Assembly (NCBI RefSeq): GCF_016808335.1
Contig: NC_053146.1
Coordinates: 38,002,470-38,066,469 of the forward strand
Length of the DNA stretch: 64,000 bases
Origin: Panicum virgatum
Taxonomy: Eukaryota; Streptophyta; Magnoliopsida; Poales; Poaceae
Reading direction: 5' to 3'
In this document: positions 11,270 to 22,090 of the stretch, one piece after another
Numbering within the stretch: the first letter of the stretch is position 1
Layout of the letters: each line of letters starts with the position of its first letter
Program-made: the position numbers and the translations under genes
The notes under the pieces: generated by a model
What the model saw: the letters and a program-made list of their open reading frames with translations, nothing else
Told to the model about the DNA's origin: nothing
The model's database searches: none

Positions 11270-12307
11270 CAGGGTTTAAAATTTCGGCGGCATACCGTCG
11301 AAATTTCGGTGTTTTTTTCGTTTTCGGTCCGCACCGGCTTTTGGTATACCGGTGTTTTCCGGTATTTTTTGTTTTGAATTTTAAAAATTTAAAAAAATTT
11401 ATAAATAACTATCAAAAAAATTGGGAAAAAATATGATAAAAAACTAGGGGCTTTTATTAGCTAATAGCACTTAAAATCATTCAAATCTAAATTGATTTGG
11501 TAGGTAAAATTGATAATTTGGGTTCGAACCCGTTACAGACCCGCTGGTTTTCCGCGCGTGGGCACCGGTTTTTCGGGACCGGGCACCGGTATTCCGGCCG
11601 GTATCGCCGGCTTTCCGCAGCCGCAGATCTGTGAGTTTTCTGTAATGATTATTCATTATTTATTAGTGGATTTGAACTTTGATTATTCGTTAGAAATCAT
11701 AAGGCTTTATTTCATAGAAAAATCCCTATAGGTTATGCATATTGCATGATTGAAATTTTTGAGTGCTATGGTATTGCATATAGAAATACCTAATGATTTG
11801 CATGATCGAAAAATACTTGAGTGTAATGATTTGCATGATCGAAAAATACCTTATCATATATAAATGCTTGAGTGCTAGGCTGCTAGCTATTTTTAGTTTA
11901 TAAGCTTCCATGAATGTCTAGCGTATTTACTTACACTATACTACTTTTTTGCATTATTGTAGTGTGTTTCATTTTTTATTTCTCATTGTGTGCTGGAGTT
12001 TATTATATATTGTGTATTATAATCTATCAATATAGACATAATTAGGCCAAACTCCGCCAAAATTTTCAATTTTTTTCATAAATACATAATTTTCCATCAT
12101 TTTCCAACCATTACCATCATTTTTCGGTGAAATGCACCGGAATACCGGTAAAATACAATGAAATTCCGGCCGGAAAACCGAAATTTCGGAATTTTGAATT
12201 TGAGAACTCTTTCCAGTCGAAATCACCGGAAAACCGAGAAATTTCGGCCGGTATATCGTTTCCGGTGGCCACCGAAATTTTTTTCAAAAACGAAAACGTA
12301 AACCCTG
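11270..12307. mobile_element. hAT-superfamily element, 1038 bp, non-autonomous
   Basis: It begins CAGGGTTTAAAATTTCGG and ends CGTAAACCCTG. A perfect 8-bp duplication GTCGACAC flanks it (11262-11269, 12308-12315), the hAT signature. Subterminal regions are packed with GGTATACCGG, TTTCGG and CCGGAAATT motifs in both orientations. The interior is AT-rich and has no transposase. It shares terminus type and ACCGGT motifs with the element at 24597-25096. Confidence 0.9.
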
Positions 12308-12315
12308 GTCGACAC

Positions 12316-12668
12316 AGGTGCAAACGGTGAGCGGTGCCGGCATTGCGCCGCACGCCCATGAGGAGGCGGTGGCCCTCGGTGGCGACGGTCAGGGCAAAAT
12401 CCTTGGCGAGGACGCAGGCGCGGTGGCGGGGGCGGACGGTGCCAACGCCGTGTGGTGGAACTACCTGACTTAAACTAGCTCAAGTGCACTAGTCGGCAAC
12501 TCAACGAGTCCGACTCAAAATGCACCTGAAACAGTCCAAGTTTGGCATCCACAGGGCACCCAGAAAGGCACCCCTTCCAGGGACACGACTCGAACAATCG
12601 AGAACAAAGACAGGATACATCTCATACATCACATGTACAAGTACACCACAGCGGAAGCAGAAGATACA
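12316..12668 (-). other. Retroelement-like sequence, left of a hAT insertion
   Basis: From about 12480 the text (ATCACATGTACAAGTACACC, ACAGCGGAAGCAGAAG) reads, on the reverse strand, like grass LTR sequence. It continues at 13127 beyond the hAT element. No frame supports a gene. Confidence 0.35.
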
Positions 12669-12676
12669 AGATAGAG

Positions 12677-13118
12677 GCATAGTTATTAGGACCGGACCGG
12701 CAGTCGGACTGCTAGTGTGCTCGGTTCGTTGATTCATTGTTCTGATCGAATGAACCAGTGGTTCAAAGAGGTTCAAATAGATTAAGTTTTAGCACATAAC
12801 ATAAGGCATAAAGTGGTTTGGTGGAAACTTGCTTGGGTGGGAACCTTGTGTGGAGGGTTCAAATCCCACCATCCGCACCATTTTGCCCATTTATTCCCAC
12901 CTAGGCGCCTTCCCCGGTCACATTTCTCTCCGAGTCGCACAGCATGGCTGGTTTTCTTCGATTCGTTTGAATAAAAACCGCCCGATTTTCCATAAAAACC
13001 GCCGGTTCAACCAGATATTCTCCGGTTCGATTGCAACCCGGTTTTTTACGTGGACCGAACCGGTGCAGCTTTTGGTTCGCAGTTCAACCAGTCGGACCGG
13101 CCGATCCTAATGACTGTG
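12677..13118. mobile_element. hAT-like MITE, 442 bp
   Basis: Left end CATAGTTATTAGGACCGG; right end CCGATCCTAATGACTGTG. Their inner parts are inverted repeats. The 8-bp duplication GATAGAGG is perfect (12669-12676, 13119-13126). The inside holds a tRNA B-box-like stretch (GGGTTCAAATCCCACC near 12859) and many CCGGTTC motifs. No coding capacity. Confidence 0.85.
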
Positions 13119-13126
13119 GATAGAGG

Positions 13127-14345
13127 TACAAGGATAAAAGAATAAACAGCAGCGAATACAGGAATAAAATAGCAGCAACTAGATAAAAGGAAGACTACTA
13201 AACAACTAAACTATAAGAGTCATCCACCGAGCCCACCGGTGGACTTCTCTCCAAAACAACCGTCGATCGGCAACATCGACGAAACTCGCAGACTCGGACA
13301 CCTGTGATAGGGTCAGCAACTAAAGACCCTCAGTACAACAAGTAGTGGCAAGACTTACCCGACTAGTTGGTCTAATGACCGACACCAAGGATGTGCAAGG
13401 CTATTTGGTTTGCTGGCTTAATGTATTTGCAGAAAAGCTTACTACAAGTTATTCCTATTCCAAGTTTTAGCAGCGAGTAAGTGATTAACCGACTCAAGTT
13501 TGCACCTGAACTCTAAAGCAATCACAAGCATTGTTCTCAAACAAGCAGTGTTATTGTTCCCTGCTATCATCAATCAATCAACACTCTATCCCGATCAATC
13601 TGTGACTCAGGTAACAAGTAGTCCTTAGAGTAGTCCTTATAATCGAAGGACAGCACGGCAATCCAGATCGATGTACACACTGCAGGGGGAAAACCTGATC
13701 ACACACGACCGGTGTTGTACGCTCAACCGTACGCAGCAACCTTTCGCGTCATCACTACTCTCCTTGAGCCAGGCCCCCACCCCCGATCCGGTCTAGCCCC
13801 AGTCAAGATGCCTCCTGGCAGTCCCTGGCATCACGGCTCGCCACAACTCCACATGCCCGGAGAGGCGACAAAACGAACCAAGCGAAAGTGGAATCAGCTA
13901 CATCGGCTTATGGTGCCCACATGTGATCAGTACACACCTCGAACTTTTTACATCAGGGCCACACAATCGACCCTTTGGCCAAGGCGGACCAACCATAACC
14001 AAGAACCATGAAACATCCGCCCGGAACGGAAATGAGATAACAACAACAACCACCATCCCAGTGTGATAACAGTAGTAAACCTCCAAGGTCCTATTCTCGC
14101 GAGTGACAGTAAATCACTCGACTTCTACCGGTATCCAACTATTAAGCATAGCAGAGCTAACGTCCTGCCATACTAGTATAGACTCCATATGATAAAGGTA
14201 ATGCTTTAAAGTAAAGGTTTCAATCAAAGAATTGATGAACCATTAAATGCCATAAGCCAGGTACTACACAAATTGTTTACCTTTACTCTTTTCTGCTAAA
14301 CAAATTATTCTGCATGACTCTAAAATAATACAAATGATTCTGCAG
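13127..14345 (-). other. Probable LTR retroelement fragment, reverse strand
   Basis: Continuation of the unit interrupted at 12669. Read on the - strand it resembles LTR/leader sequence of grass Ty3-type elements (by recall, the phrase around 13790-13870 and the GATGTAGCTGATTCCAC block). No reliable boundaries, tRNA primer site or gag were found. Confidence 0.35.
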
Positions 14346-14764
14346 GATGTTATTGATCATGACCTTTCTGGTTCTCAAATGCTTCCACATCTTAGTAGCA
14401 CTCAGTTGAGCCAAATGATGCAAGAGGTAACTCAGCTGAGCCAATTATCATTGTTACAGATATTTGTATTCAATAGTGCAGCACAGCTTAATAGCATCTA
14501 TCATTGATACAGGAGCCTCAGCCTAGCTTGCTCTCACAACAACGAGGGCCATTGCCAGATCCTGACTTCATCATGACCAACAGACCCATTGCAAGGTCTG
14601 CTCCACTTACAACAGGCACCAAGCAAGGCAAAGCTGCCGCTACAAAGAAGAGAAAGGTGGCAAAGAACACTGAAGTTGCAGCAAGCAAGAAGAACACTGC
14701 AGCAAAGAACACTGGAGCTGCATCTAGCAAGAAAAAGACGGCAGCAAAGAGTGGGACTACTTGA
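14346..14764 (+). pseudogene. Two 3'-terminal exons of an unrecognised gene, Lys/Ala-rich tail
   Basis: After a CTGCAG acceptor, 14346-14426 reads DVIDHDLSGSQMLPHLSSTQ then LSQMMQE, and ends at a GTAACT donor. After a TGATACAG acceptor, 14512-14764 reads EPQPSLLSQQRGPLPDPDF followed by a basic tail with three imperfect repeats of the type AxxKKxTAAKNTG, then a stop. The join keeps the frame. The Ser/Gln/Pro segment with a nuclear-type basic tail resembles C-termini of plant transposases or other nuclear proteins, but no family is assigned. The rest of the gene is absent. Confidence 0.45.
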
Positions 14765-15632
14765 TCAAGACTGAGAGATAGCTGTTTACTTTTGTGAATG
14801 ATAGATAGCTGTTTACTTTTGTGCAAGGCAGAGGAGGATGGTCTGTCTTGTCCTAATATTTATGTAAGGTGGTGGGCACTAGTTTAAGGTCACGCTAGCA
14901 GCATCAAACAATGTGTTAAGTCATGTAGTGCTTATCTTGGTTTAAGAGCATTACTCATCTGTCATATCCAATGCAAAATGCATTTCATGCTTGTGACTAG
15001 TCAATACGTGGAGATCAAATTATATCTGTCATAATTTCATTACATTCATCGGGCTGGACACGTTCCAATAAATTTTAGTCAAACAGAGCATGTTTCATTA
15101 CACCATGCAGAGTGCAGCTCGTTTAAAAGTGTACACCATATATTACAAGGGGTCATTAGCAAAACGATCGTCATCACGTGATCGAACTACGAGCAGATAG
15201 GGGTGTCTCTGCGTATTTACAAGGCCAACTCACCCCCCCTCCCACATTGGTTCCAGGTTGGCCTGCCACATCATCTTCTACAGCGGGGCAAAGCCCGTTT
15301 GGACCTGTGATGGCACCCAAAGCCAAGATGAGTGAGCTGATTCTGCAATTTGGGAGTGTGGGGACATAAATGACACACCTTGACAAGTTAAAGGACCGCC
15401 CATGTATTTTACTCTATATTAAAATATTAACATTACAGACTGTGACAATACTCACTATCTATATCTGTGATCTATGTCACTACATCTACATTTGAAATGT
15501 ATATCGCCGTACAAAAATCATGTAATTATTATTTAATTTACTCTATCATGAATTGTTTTATGATTAAAGTTACTTTGAAAAATGATGAAATACTACTATT
15601 TGCTAAAAGTCACCGACGACATGCATTAAAAT
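14765..15632. other. Intergenic sequence, no gene seen
   Basis: A short tandem duplication (GATAGATAGCTGTTTACTTTTG near 14800) follows the preceding stop. The rest is AT-rich, with one GC-rich patch (15170-15360) open on both strands but without a recognisable product. Confidence 0.4.
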
Positions 15633-16543
15633 TTAGAAAAGGAAGTAGTATGTACCTATGCTCTGTAGCTTCCCACTAAATCCAGTCAACATATCAGAGT
15701 AGCGGCTCCACAACATGATGCCACCGTAATTGGGGGAGGTTTCCACCATCGGCAGCACTTGCAACCAGTAGCGTCGGGCGACGCCGGCAGCCCAAGAAAC
15801 ACGGACGGCAAGAACCGTGTCCAGTTCTCCCACGCGCCCTTGAGGTAGCTCTGGTCCGCGAACGTGTACTGGCACGGCTGGTTCTGGTTGTTCTGGTTGT
15901 CGAAGAACTGCACCCAGACGTGGTCGAACAGCCCCGTGTCGAGCGCAGGGCCGAGGAAGGCGTCCGGGTACGGGCAGCGCGGCGCCGCGGTGAGCAGGTA
16001 CGTCCTCCCCGCCGCCGCCGCCGCGGACGCGTTGTACAAGGACCTCAGGTACCTGGCCAGGTCATCGTAGTAATCACGGCTACCGCCCGAGATGGCGAGG
16101 TCGATGCCGTCGAGCTCGGCGTCGTCGCCGAACGGGCGATGCCCGGTGCCGCCTAGGAAGCTGGACCAGAGGTACGTGGCCAGGCACTGCGCGTCCGAGG
16201 CGCTGGAGAGGCTGTAGTTGTGCGCGGCGCCGCCGATGCTGAGGAGCACCTTGACGCCGCTGGACCGGCAGGAGGCGACGCCTTGGCTCACCAGATCTGC
16301 GCAGCCGCCCCCGGTGGGGTTGTTGCAGTGGCCGCCCAGATTGAGCTCCGGTGTCCGGCCGCCGCCGAACACGGAGAGGTAGGCTATGATCACGGTGGCG
16401 TAGAGGCCGGTGGCGCATGTGGCCGCCAGGCTGTCCTCGTTGCCGTTCTGGCCCCAGTAGACGACGATCTTGACGCCGGCACCGGAGGCGGCTTGGGCCA
16501 AGAGCAAGCACCAGGCGCAAAGAAGCTTCAAGTTGCAGGCCAT
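15633..16543 (-). pseudogene. GH18 class III chitinase-like / xylanase-inhibitor-type protein, frameshifted
   Basis: Starts at 16543 with a signal peptide (MACNLKLLCAWCLLLAQAAS), then KIVVYWGQNG, typical of plant class III chitinases and the related xylanase inhibitor proteins secreted to the apoplast. Family motifs include LLSIGG and WVQFFDNQ. The catalytic GH18 motif DGxDxDxE is DGIDLAIS (residues 145-152): both the second-last Asp and the Glu are lost, so hydrolysis is not expected. Near 15773 a short deletion with frameshift removes about ten residues. The proper C-terminus (LPMVETSPNYGGIMLWSRYS) continues one frame over to the stop at 15633. Without the shift the protein would be about 300 aa. 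Probably a decaying xylanase-inhibitor-like paralogue. Confidence 0.85.
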
Positions 16544-16917
16544 CGTTGCAGTGTTTATGGGGAATTTGGGAGAGCGTAGTCCAGTGCGTGTTCAGCTGCT
16601 CCTTTGGTTGCAATTGTGAATTGCCACACTCCACTTACCGACACGCCAAGTGGTAGACTGCAAGGCCATTGGATTGGATGGACTCTTGATTCTAAGACGA
16701 GGTCGTTTCCCAGGCCGGCTTCAGACGGGTACCTTAATAAATGTAAATGAGCGTCTGCAAGACTATCTGACATTAACAAGTGTAAAAGAACCAATCCCCG
16801 ACGGCGAATTTCTCATTACCATCCTACGTGATAGATACTCCGTCCGAAGACGAAGTTAACCGATGAGGCAGACAGACGGCAGTGAAGAACCGCGGCTACG
16901 CAAGATATAGCCTGATG
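16544..16917. other. Upstream flank of the chitinase-like relic
   Basis: No gene. No convincing TATA box was identified on the - strand at the usual distance, although the region would hold the promoter of the 16543 start. Confidence 0.3.
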
Positions 16918-19900
16918 GAAAAAAAAGTTCAATTTACTCCCCTCAACTATAGCCAAAGTTTGGATAGCCCCATAAATTATAACTTGATTCAACTTACCCC
17001 CTAAACTATGTCATTTAGTTTATTTTACATCATAATATAATTTATTTTTTATATTTCTCTATACCTAAGTTGAATTAATTTCAAATTTTGCAGGGTAGTA
17101 GTGGACATTACAATGCATATTTAGAAAAAGTTTTATAATTTTTCCCCATTAGTTTTCATATAATTTTGAACTCCAACAATTAATTTATTATTAAATATTC
17201 TAACCTATCAAAATAATAATAAAAAATTATGATATATTTTTTTCCTAACATGCGTTATGGTGTGTACTATTATGTTGTAAAATTTCAACTTAAAACTCCA
17301 CCTATGCATGGAGAAATAAAAAATACAAATTATATTAGGTGGTAATTTGAAGATTTTTATTTTTAACCTATTTTTAAGTTTTATTTGAAAAATAACCCAC
17401 CCAAATAAATATTTGCAGATCTAACCCTTTTGGTCGCGCCAGTCCGCGTGGCATGACAAAAATATGCTGTCGCACCACATGCATTGGCGTGACAAAGGTG
17501 TGCCATGTTGGCACGCTCTGGAGCGCTCGGAAGAGGTCTGCCAGTGCATATTCCACACGTCAAGCTTGTCACGCCACTCCCACCGGCATGACAGTATAGT
17601 CTTGTCACGCCACCCCCGCCGGCATGATAGAAAAATTATATCTTTCTCATACGAACTCGGATGAAGATGAATTTTATATGAAAATTGTAGCTCTCAACGA
17701 GATCTACAACTTTATAGTTTTGATTTTTTTATTTGAAATCATTAAGATACTTAAATAATTTATTTAAACTTTTAACAACATATTAAGCACTTTTACCTCT
17801 ATTGGATCGTCTCCAACTTGGCATGTTTATCATGATTCCACCAATTAAGTTCTATATAACATTTAATATATGAAATAGTATGAACTAAATTATAATAATT
17901 TAATAAGAACGTAACAAAAAGAAACGTGAGGCTAACGCGAGAAAGAAAGCGGACACAGCCAATAAAGAAAACAAGACAGGTACGGTGATTTTATTTGATT
18001 GCTTTTTATCATAATCATTGTTCGTTCTTTCATCTTCATTACGTTGGCAGGTGCTGAAATTGATCACCCTGGGACAACTGACGTGGGTTAATCTCAAGTA
18101 ATCTCAAGTTACCTGCAGTTCTGTCCAGACAAACATTGCAGCAGGTTAGTGTGCCCGGGCGTATTTTTTTTCAAGTAATGTCACGTGGTGTAATTTATGC
18201 ATAATTTCAAAGACATAGTGGCAGGCTTGTCAATGTAAAATGGCTCTGACATGTAATATCTCCCATTTGGGTGCATGTGTCCAATAAGTAATGCCACTCG
18301 GTTTTCTTTATTTCCGATGCACCAGATGAAATTTGTGTGCCACATACTGGGGATGGCAAAGATCTTGATAGATTAATCCAGTGTATCTTTCTAAAACTCA
18401 ACGAAAACATGACAAACAAGGACTACATCACTTCTAGAGCCATTTTGTCGACTCGTAATGATTGGATTGATAGAATTAATATGAAGATGATCAGTAGTTT
18501 CCAGGGTGGGGAGGTGGAGTACCATAGTTTTGATTCTGCTGTAGATGATCCACACAACTACTACCCAGCAGAGTTTCTTAACAACCTAATACCCAATGGG
18601 TTGCCTTCGCATGTGTTGAAGCTCAATGTTGGTTGTCCAATCATATTGCTTCGAAATATTGATCCGGTGAACGGATTATTTAATGGTACGAGGCTTGTCG
18701 TTCGTGGATTCCAAAGAAATACACTTGATGCAGACATGGCTCATGTTTGGTCTTTATGGATATTTTGATTTCATCGAATGTAATATATATTGACTATGGC
18801 TCGTGTTTGGTCTTTATTTTAAGATTTTTCTAATTAAGTATTATGTATCTTGTGCTATGAATTTTTTTGCTGCCCATAGCAACGCACGGGCATGAACCTA
18901 GTGATTATATATTTTGATTATTTTAATCCAATTGTCAACCTTGGATTAATTCCATCGTAAATTCATGTGGACGTGTCACTTAGGTCAATCAACCCAAAAA
19001 AAAAAGTTCATAAATTTTTTTAGTTGTTCACCGTAGATCCATACCTATCCATATATGGACATAATGCCGACATGACTTGCTGACCGTACATTCCCCTTCT
19101 CTTTAATTGTCAACTTATTTTATAATGAAAGTTGTGTACCTATTGCCTTCTTTTCCACCATAACATCTCCATCCTCTGGTCAATGCGATGCTCGTCGATC
19201 ACACCACTTACTTGTCTAGCCAAGACCATCACTCCAGGTGCCTCCTATCTATCCCACCATTCTAGATATTAGCTACCATTAATATTTAGAGTGTTACATT
19301 ATATTCTATATTTAACAATTATATTGTTTGATTTCTCATTATATTTTTTATTAAATTATTATAATTTAGTTCATAATATGTCATATATCGAATGTTATAT
19401 AGAACTTAATTAGTGGAATCATGATAAACACATCAAGTTGGAGATGATCCGATAGAGGTAAAGTGCTTAATATACTGTTAAAAGTTTAAATAAAATATTT
19501 ATATATCTTAATTACTTCACATGAAAAAACTCAAAACTACAAAGTTGTAGATCTCGTTGAGTGCTACAATTTTCATATAAAATTCATCTTCATCCGAGTT
19601 CGTATGAAAAAGATATGATTTTTCTAATATCAGACCTTGTCACGCCGGCGGGGATGGCGTGACAAGACTATACTGTCACGCCGGTGGGATTGGCGTGACA
19701 AGCTTAACACGTGGAATATGCACAGACAGACCCCTTCCGAGTGCTCCAGAGCGTGCTAACCCCTTCCATGCGCTCCAGAGCGTGCTAACGTGGCACACCT
19801 TGTCACGCTAATGCATGTGGCGCGACAGTATGTTTTTGTCACGCCACGCGGACTGGCATGACCAAAAAGATTAGATCTGTAAATATTTATTTGGTGGGTT

Positions 19901-20052
19901 ATTTTTGAAATAAAACTTAAAAATAGGTTAAAAATAAAAAAAAATCGAATTTGAACCATATGATATAGTTTGGGGAGTAAAATGAATCAAACGATAGTTT
20001 AGGGGTTATCCAGAGTTTGGCTATAGTTGAGGAGATTAATTTAGATTTTTTC
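16918..20052. mobile_element. Long-arm inverted-repeat (foldback-like) element, about 3.1 kb
   Basis: The two arms are inverted copies. The left arm (16918-17915) opens GAAAAAAAAGTTCAATTTAC then CCCTCAACTATAGCC. The right arm (about 19360-20052), read inward, opens GAAAAAATCTAAATTAATCT then CCTCAACTATAGCC. Both arms share the GTCACGCC..GGCGTGACA blocks (17440-17640 and 19630-19860) and the CATACGAACTCGGATGAAGA block near 17648 and its inverse near 19600. The left arm has about 320 bp (17020-17345) missing from the right. No target duplication was readable. The middle holds a Helitron fragment. A Mutator-like or foldback class is likely. Confidence 0.75.
18315..18901 (+). mobile_element. Truncated Helitron: helicase fragment plus 3' end
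   Basis: A 5'-truncated helicase fragment (18337-18768) matches the copy at the window start closely (VPHTGDGKDLDRLIQCIF, NMKMISSFQGGEVEYHSFDS, LKLNVGCPIILLRNIDP). It keeps the eight residues deleted there. The match stops near 18735. A short duplicated phrase (ATGGCTCRTGTTTGGTCTTTAT at about 18737 and 18796) leads to a normal Helitron end: CCCATAGCAACGCACGGGC then CTAG at 18898-18901 followed by T. It lies between the arms of the inverted-repeat element, so it was either captured or inserted there. Confidence 0.85.
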
Positions 20053-20481
20053 TAAAATTAAGAAATCTTACAACCCATGGCCCAACTGATATTTGGGCCT
20101 CGGTATATGCCAATTGGCAGCCAACACACTCCGAATCAATCCAGGTCAGAGAATACCGGCAAGGCGAGGCGAGGCACCGAAGGCAATGCGATCCAGGCTC
20201 CCTGATTCCCGAGATAGGCCCTGTTTGGCACCACGACCACCAGCCGCCCGTCGCTTATCCGCGAATGCAGCTCGGACGCCATTTCTCTGCTTTTCCCTCA
20301 GGCAGTACAAAGTTTCGCTTTTTTTCGTTGCAGGCGTTGGCCAGACGCGCGTCTAACGCGAAGCGTTGGACGGGATTATTTCCGCTTACCGCGTTTAATC
20401 ATCGCCACCGCGGTCCCAAATAGGCGATAGCCGCGCGAAAATAATTAATTCCCTGCCACTGTCAAGCACGGCTGGGCTGGT
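20053..20481. other. Intergenic, possible small MITE
   Basis: Between about 20217 and 20424 the ends GGCCCTGTTTGGCACC and GGTCCCAAATAGGC are roughly inverted, with GATA on both sides. This would fit a diverged GGCCCTGTTTGG-type MITE. Otherwise nothing. Confidence 0.35.
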
Positions 20482-20705
20482 CAAATTCCAGAGTCTTTTA
20501 CCTCTATACCATCAAAAAAGTTGGTGCTTACTTCCATACAACTAAAAAATTTCTTCGCACATATATACCATCGCGTGAACTTTTTTTTGTCTTGTGTACC
20601 ATTTTGAACGGATGAAACACTAACAGAGACTAACGGGACTGTAGAAAGGCTGTTATACCGTTCGGTGCTCAAAATTGCTTTGACACTGGGAGTTCACTTG
20701 TTTGG

Positions 20706-21954
20706 GAGTCTTTTACGTGTATGCCCTTATGAAAGTTGGTGCCGACCTCTATGCCCCTAAAACGTTTGATCGCACCTGTATGCCCTCGCGTGTTTTTCTC
20801 GTGACTCGTGTGCCCTTCTGTTAGAAACGGACAGTAAACAAACTCTGACATGTGGGTCTGAGCAGGGGAAAAGATTAAATTGCCCTTGTGAGTGGAAGGG
20901 CCACTCCCCTTTACCAGCCCGTGGCGCACCCCCCGCCCCCCCCCCAATCCCCCGCCGCTGGGAGCCCCTCACCCCCGCGGCCTCCCCCTCCGGTGGCTAG
21001 GGCGCACGTGGGGGCACCGCGCGTGGAGGGAGCGCCCGTCCCTGCGCATCCGAGGCGTCCGGGTCAGGCGATAAGCAGCAGAGTACTGCGACCCCAAGGA
21101 GCGCATCCTGACGGTGCGCAAGACCTCGCACTTCTCCCCCGGTGACGGCTTCGCAGCCTACGACCACCGCACGGGCGGGCTGGCCTTCCGCGCCAACACC
21201 TACGGCCGGGGCCACGGCGGGTGAGCTCGCGCTGCTGGGCCCGGGCAGGGAGCCACTCCTCACTGTGCGCCGCCGTCGCCCGTCGCTGCACCAGCACTGG
21301 GAGGGCTTCCTGGGCGCCCGTGCTGACGGCCAGAAGCCGCTCTTCTCGGCCCGCCGGTCATCCATCCTCGACAGCGCCACGACCGGCGCCGTCGTTGAGC
21401 TCCTCCCGCCGCCCTCCTCGTCGCCGCCGGGCGCCGCCCCCGTGCTGCTCCGCGTCGACGGGTCCTTCGCACGGCGGTGCTGCCGCGTGGTGGCGGCGCC
21501 CAGGGCCGAGGGGGAGAAGGCCAAGCTGGTGGCGGAGATTAGGAGGAAGGTGGACGAGGGGACGCGCGTCGTCATGTGCCGGGGCGTGTTCGTGCCGAAG
21601 GTGAGCCCCGGCTTCGACGCCGCGTTCGCCATGGGGATCGTGCTCGTGCTCGACCAGATTGCCGGCAACGGGCCCGGAGACGACGCCGGAGCGGACATTC
21701 TCGACGCCAAGATCTGGTGACCGGTTTTGCAGGCCGCGTACGTTTCCCCCCGAGCGATGTAATTGCAGCGGTGCCCTCTCATAGAAGGGCAAAGAGGTCT
21801 TTTTCCAGCGCCGTTACCTACCGTTACCTCCTGTTCCATCCAAAAGGGCACACGGGTCACGGAAAAAAACGCGAGGGCATACACGTGCAACCAAATTTTT
21901 TAGAGGCATACAGGTCGACACCAATTTTCGTAAGGAAATGCACGTAAAAGACTC
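20706..21954. mobile_element. Inner Mutator-like element (Pack-MULE), 1249 bp, carrying LURP-one DNA
   Basis: Ends GAGTCTTTTACGTGTATGCC and, inward from the right, GAGTCTTTTACGTGCATTTC. The 9-bp duplication CTTGTTTGG is perfect (20697-20705, 21955-21963). The terminal repeat is close to that of the surrounding element (both read AAAGTTGGTGC after about 30 bp), so they belong to one family. The interior is a captured LURP-one-related gene. Confidence 0.93.
21081..21720 (+). pseudogene. LURP-one-related (LOR, DUF567) gene captured in a Pack-MULE
   Basis: LOR proteins adopt a tubby-like barrel; Arabidopsis LURP1 is linked to basal defence. The first part (from 21081) reads EYCDPKERILTVRKTSHFSP and AYDHRTGGLAFRANTYGRG. 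A one-base shift near 21222 moves to the frame reading ELALLGPGREPLLTVRRRRP, LHQHWEGFLGARADGQKPLF, VDGSFARRCCRVVAAP and DAAFAMGIVLVLDQIAGN, stopping at 21718-21720. These blocks match the family in order and span most of its usual 200 or so residues. No clear in-frame ATG was fixed, and the frameshift makes it a pseudogene as read. No intron is visible between the two blocks. Confidence 0.82.
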
Positions 21955-22061
21955 CTTGTTTGGATCGCGCGCTGGAACGCCCAAAACAGCAGCGCGGCCG
22001 CAGCCAGAGCCAACCCCAACCTGCCCGTGAGTGAGTCCGACCATTTCTTTACGGCAACTTG

Positions 22062-22090
22062 CGACCACCGCCACCGCCACCGCCACCGCC
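22062..22090. repeat. (CCGCCA)n microsatellite
   Basis: A short run of ACCGCC hexamers inside the outer MULE. Confidence 0.8.

Noticed and set aside
12835..12885. tRNA-like B box (GGGTTCAAATCCCACC)
   Set aside because: No acceptor-stem pairing or anticodon arm, and it lies within a hAT MITE with clear ends.
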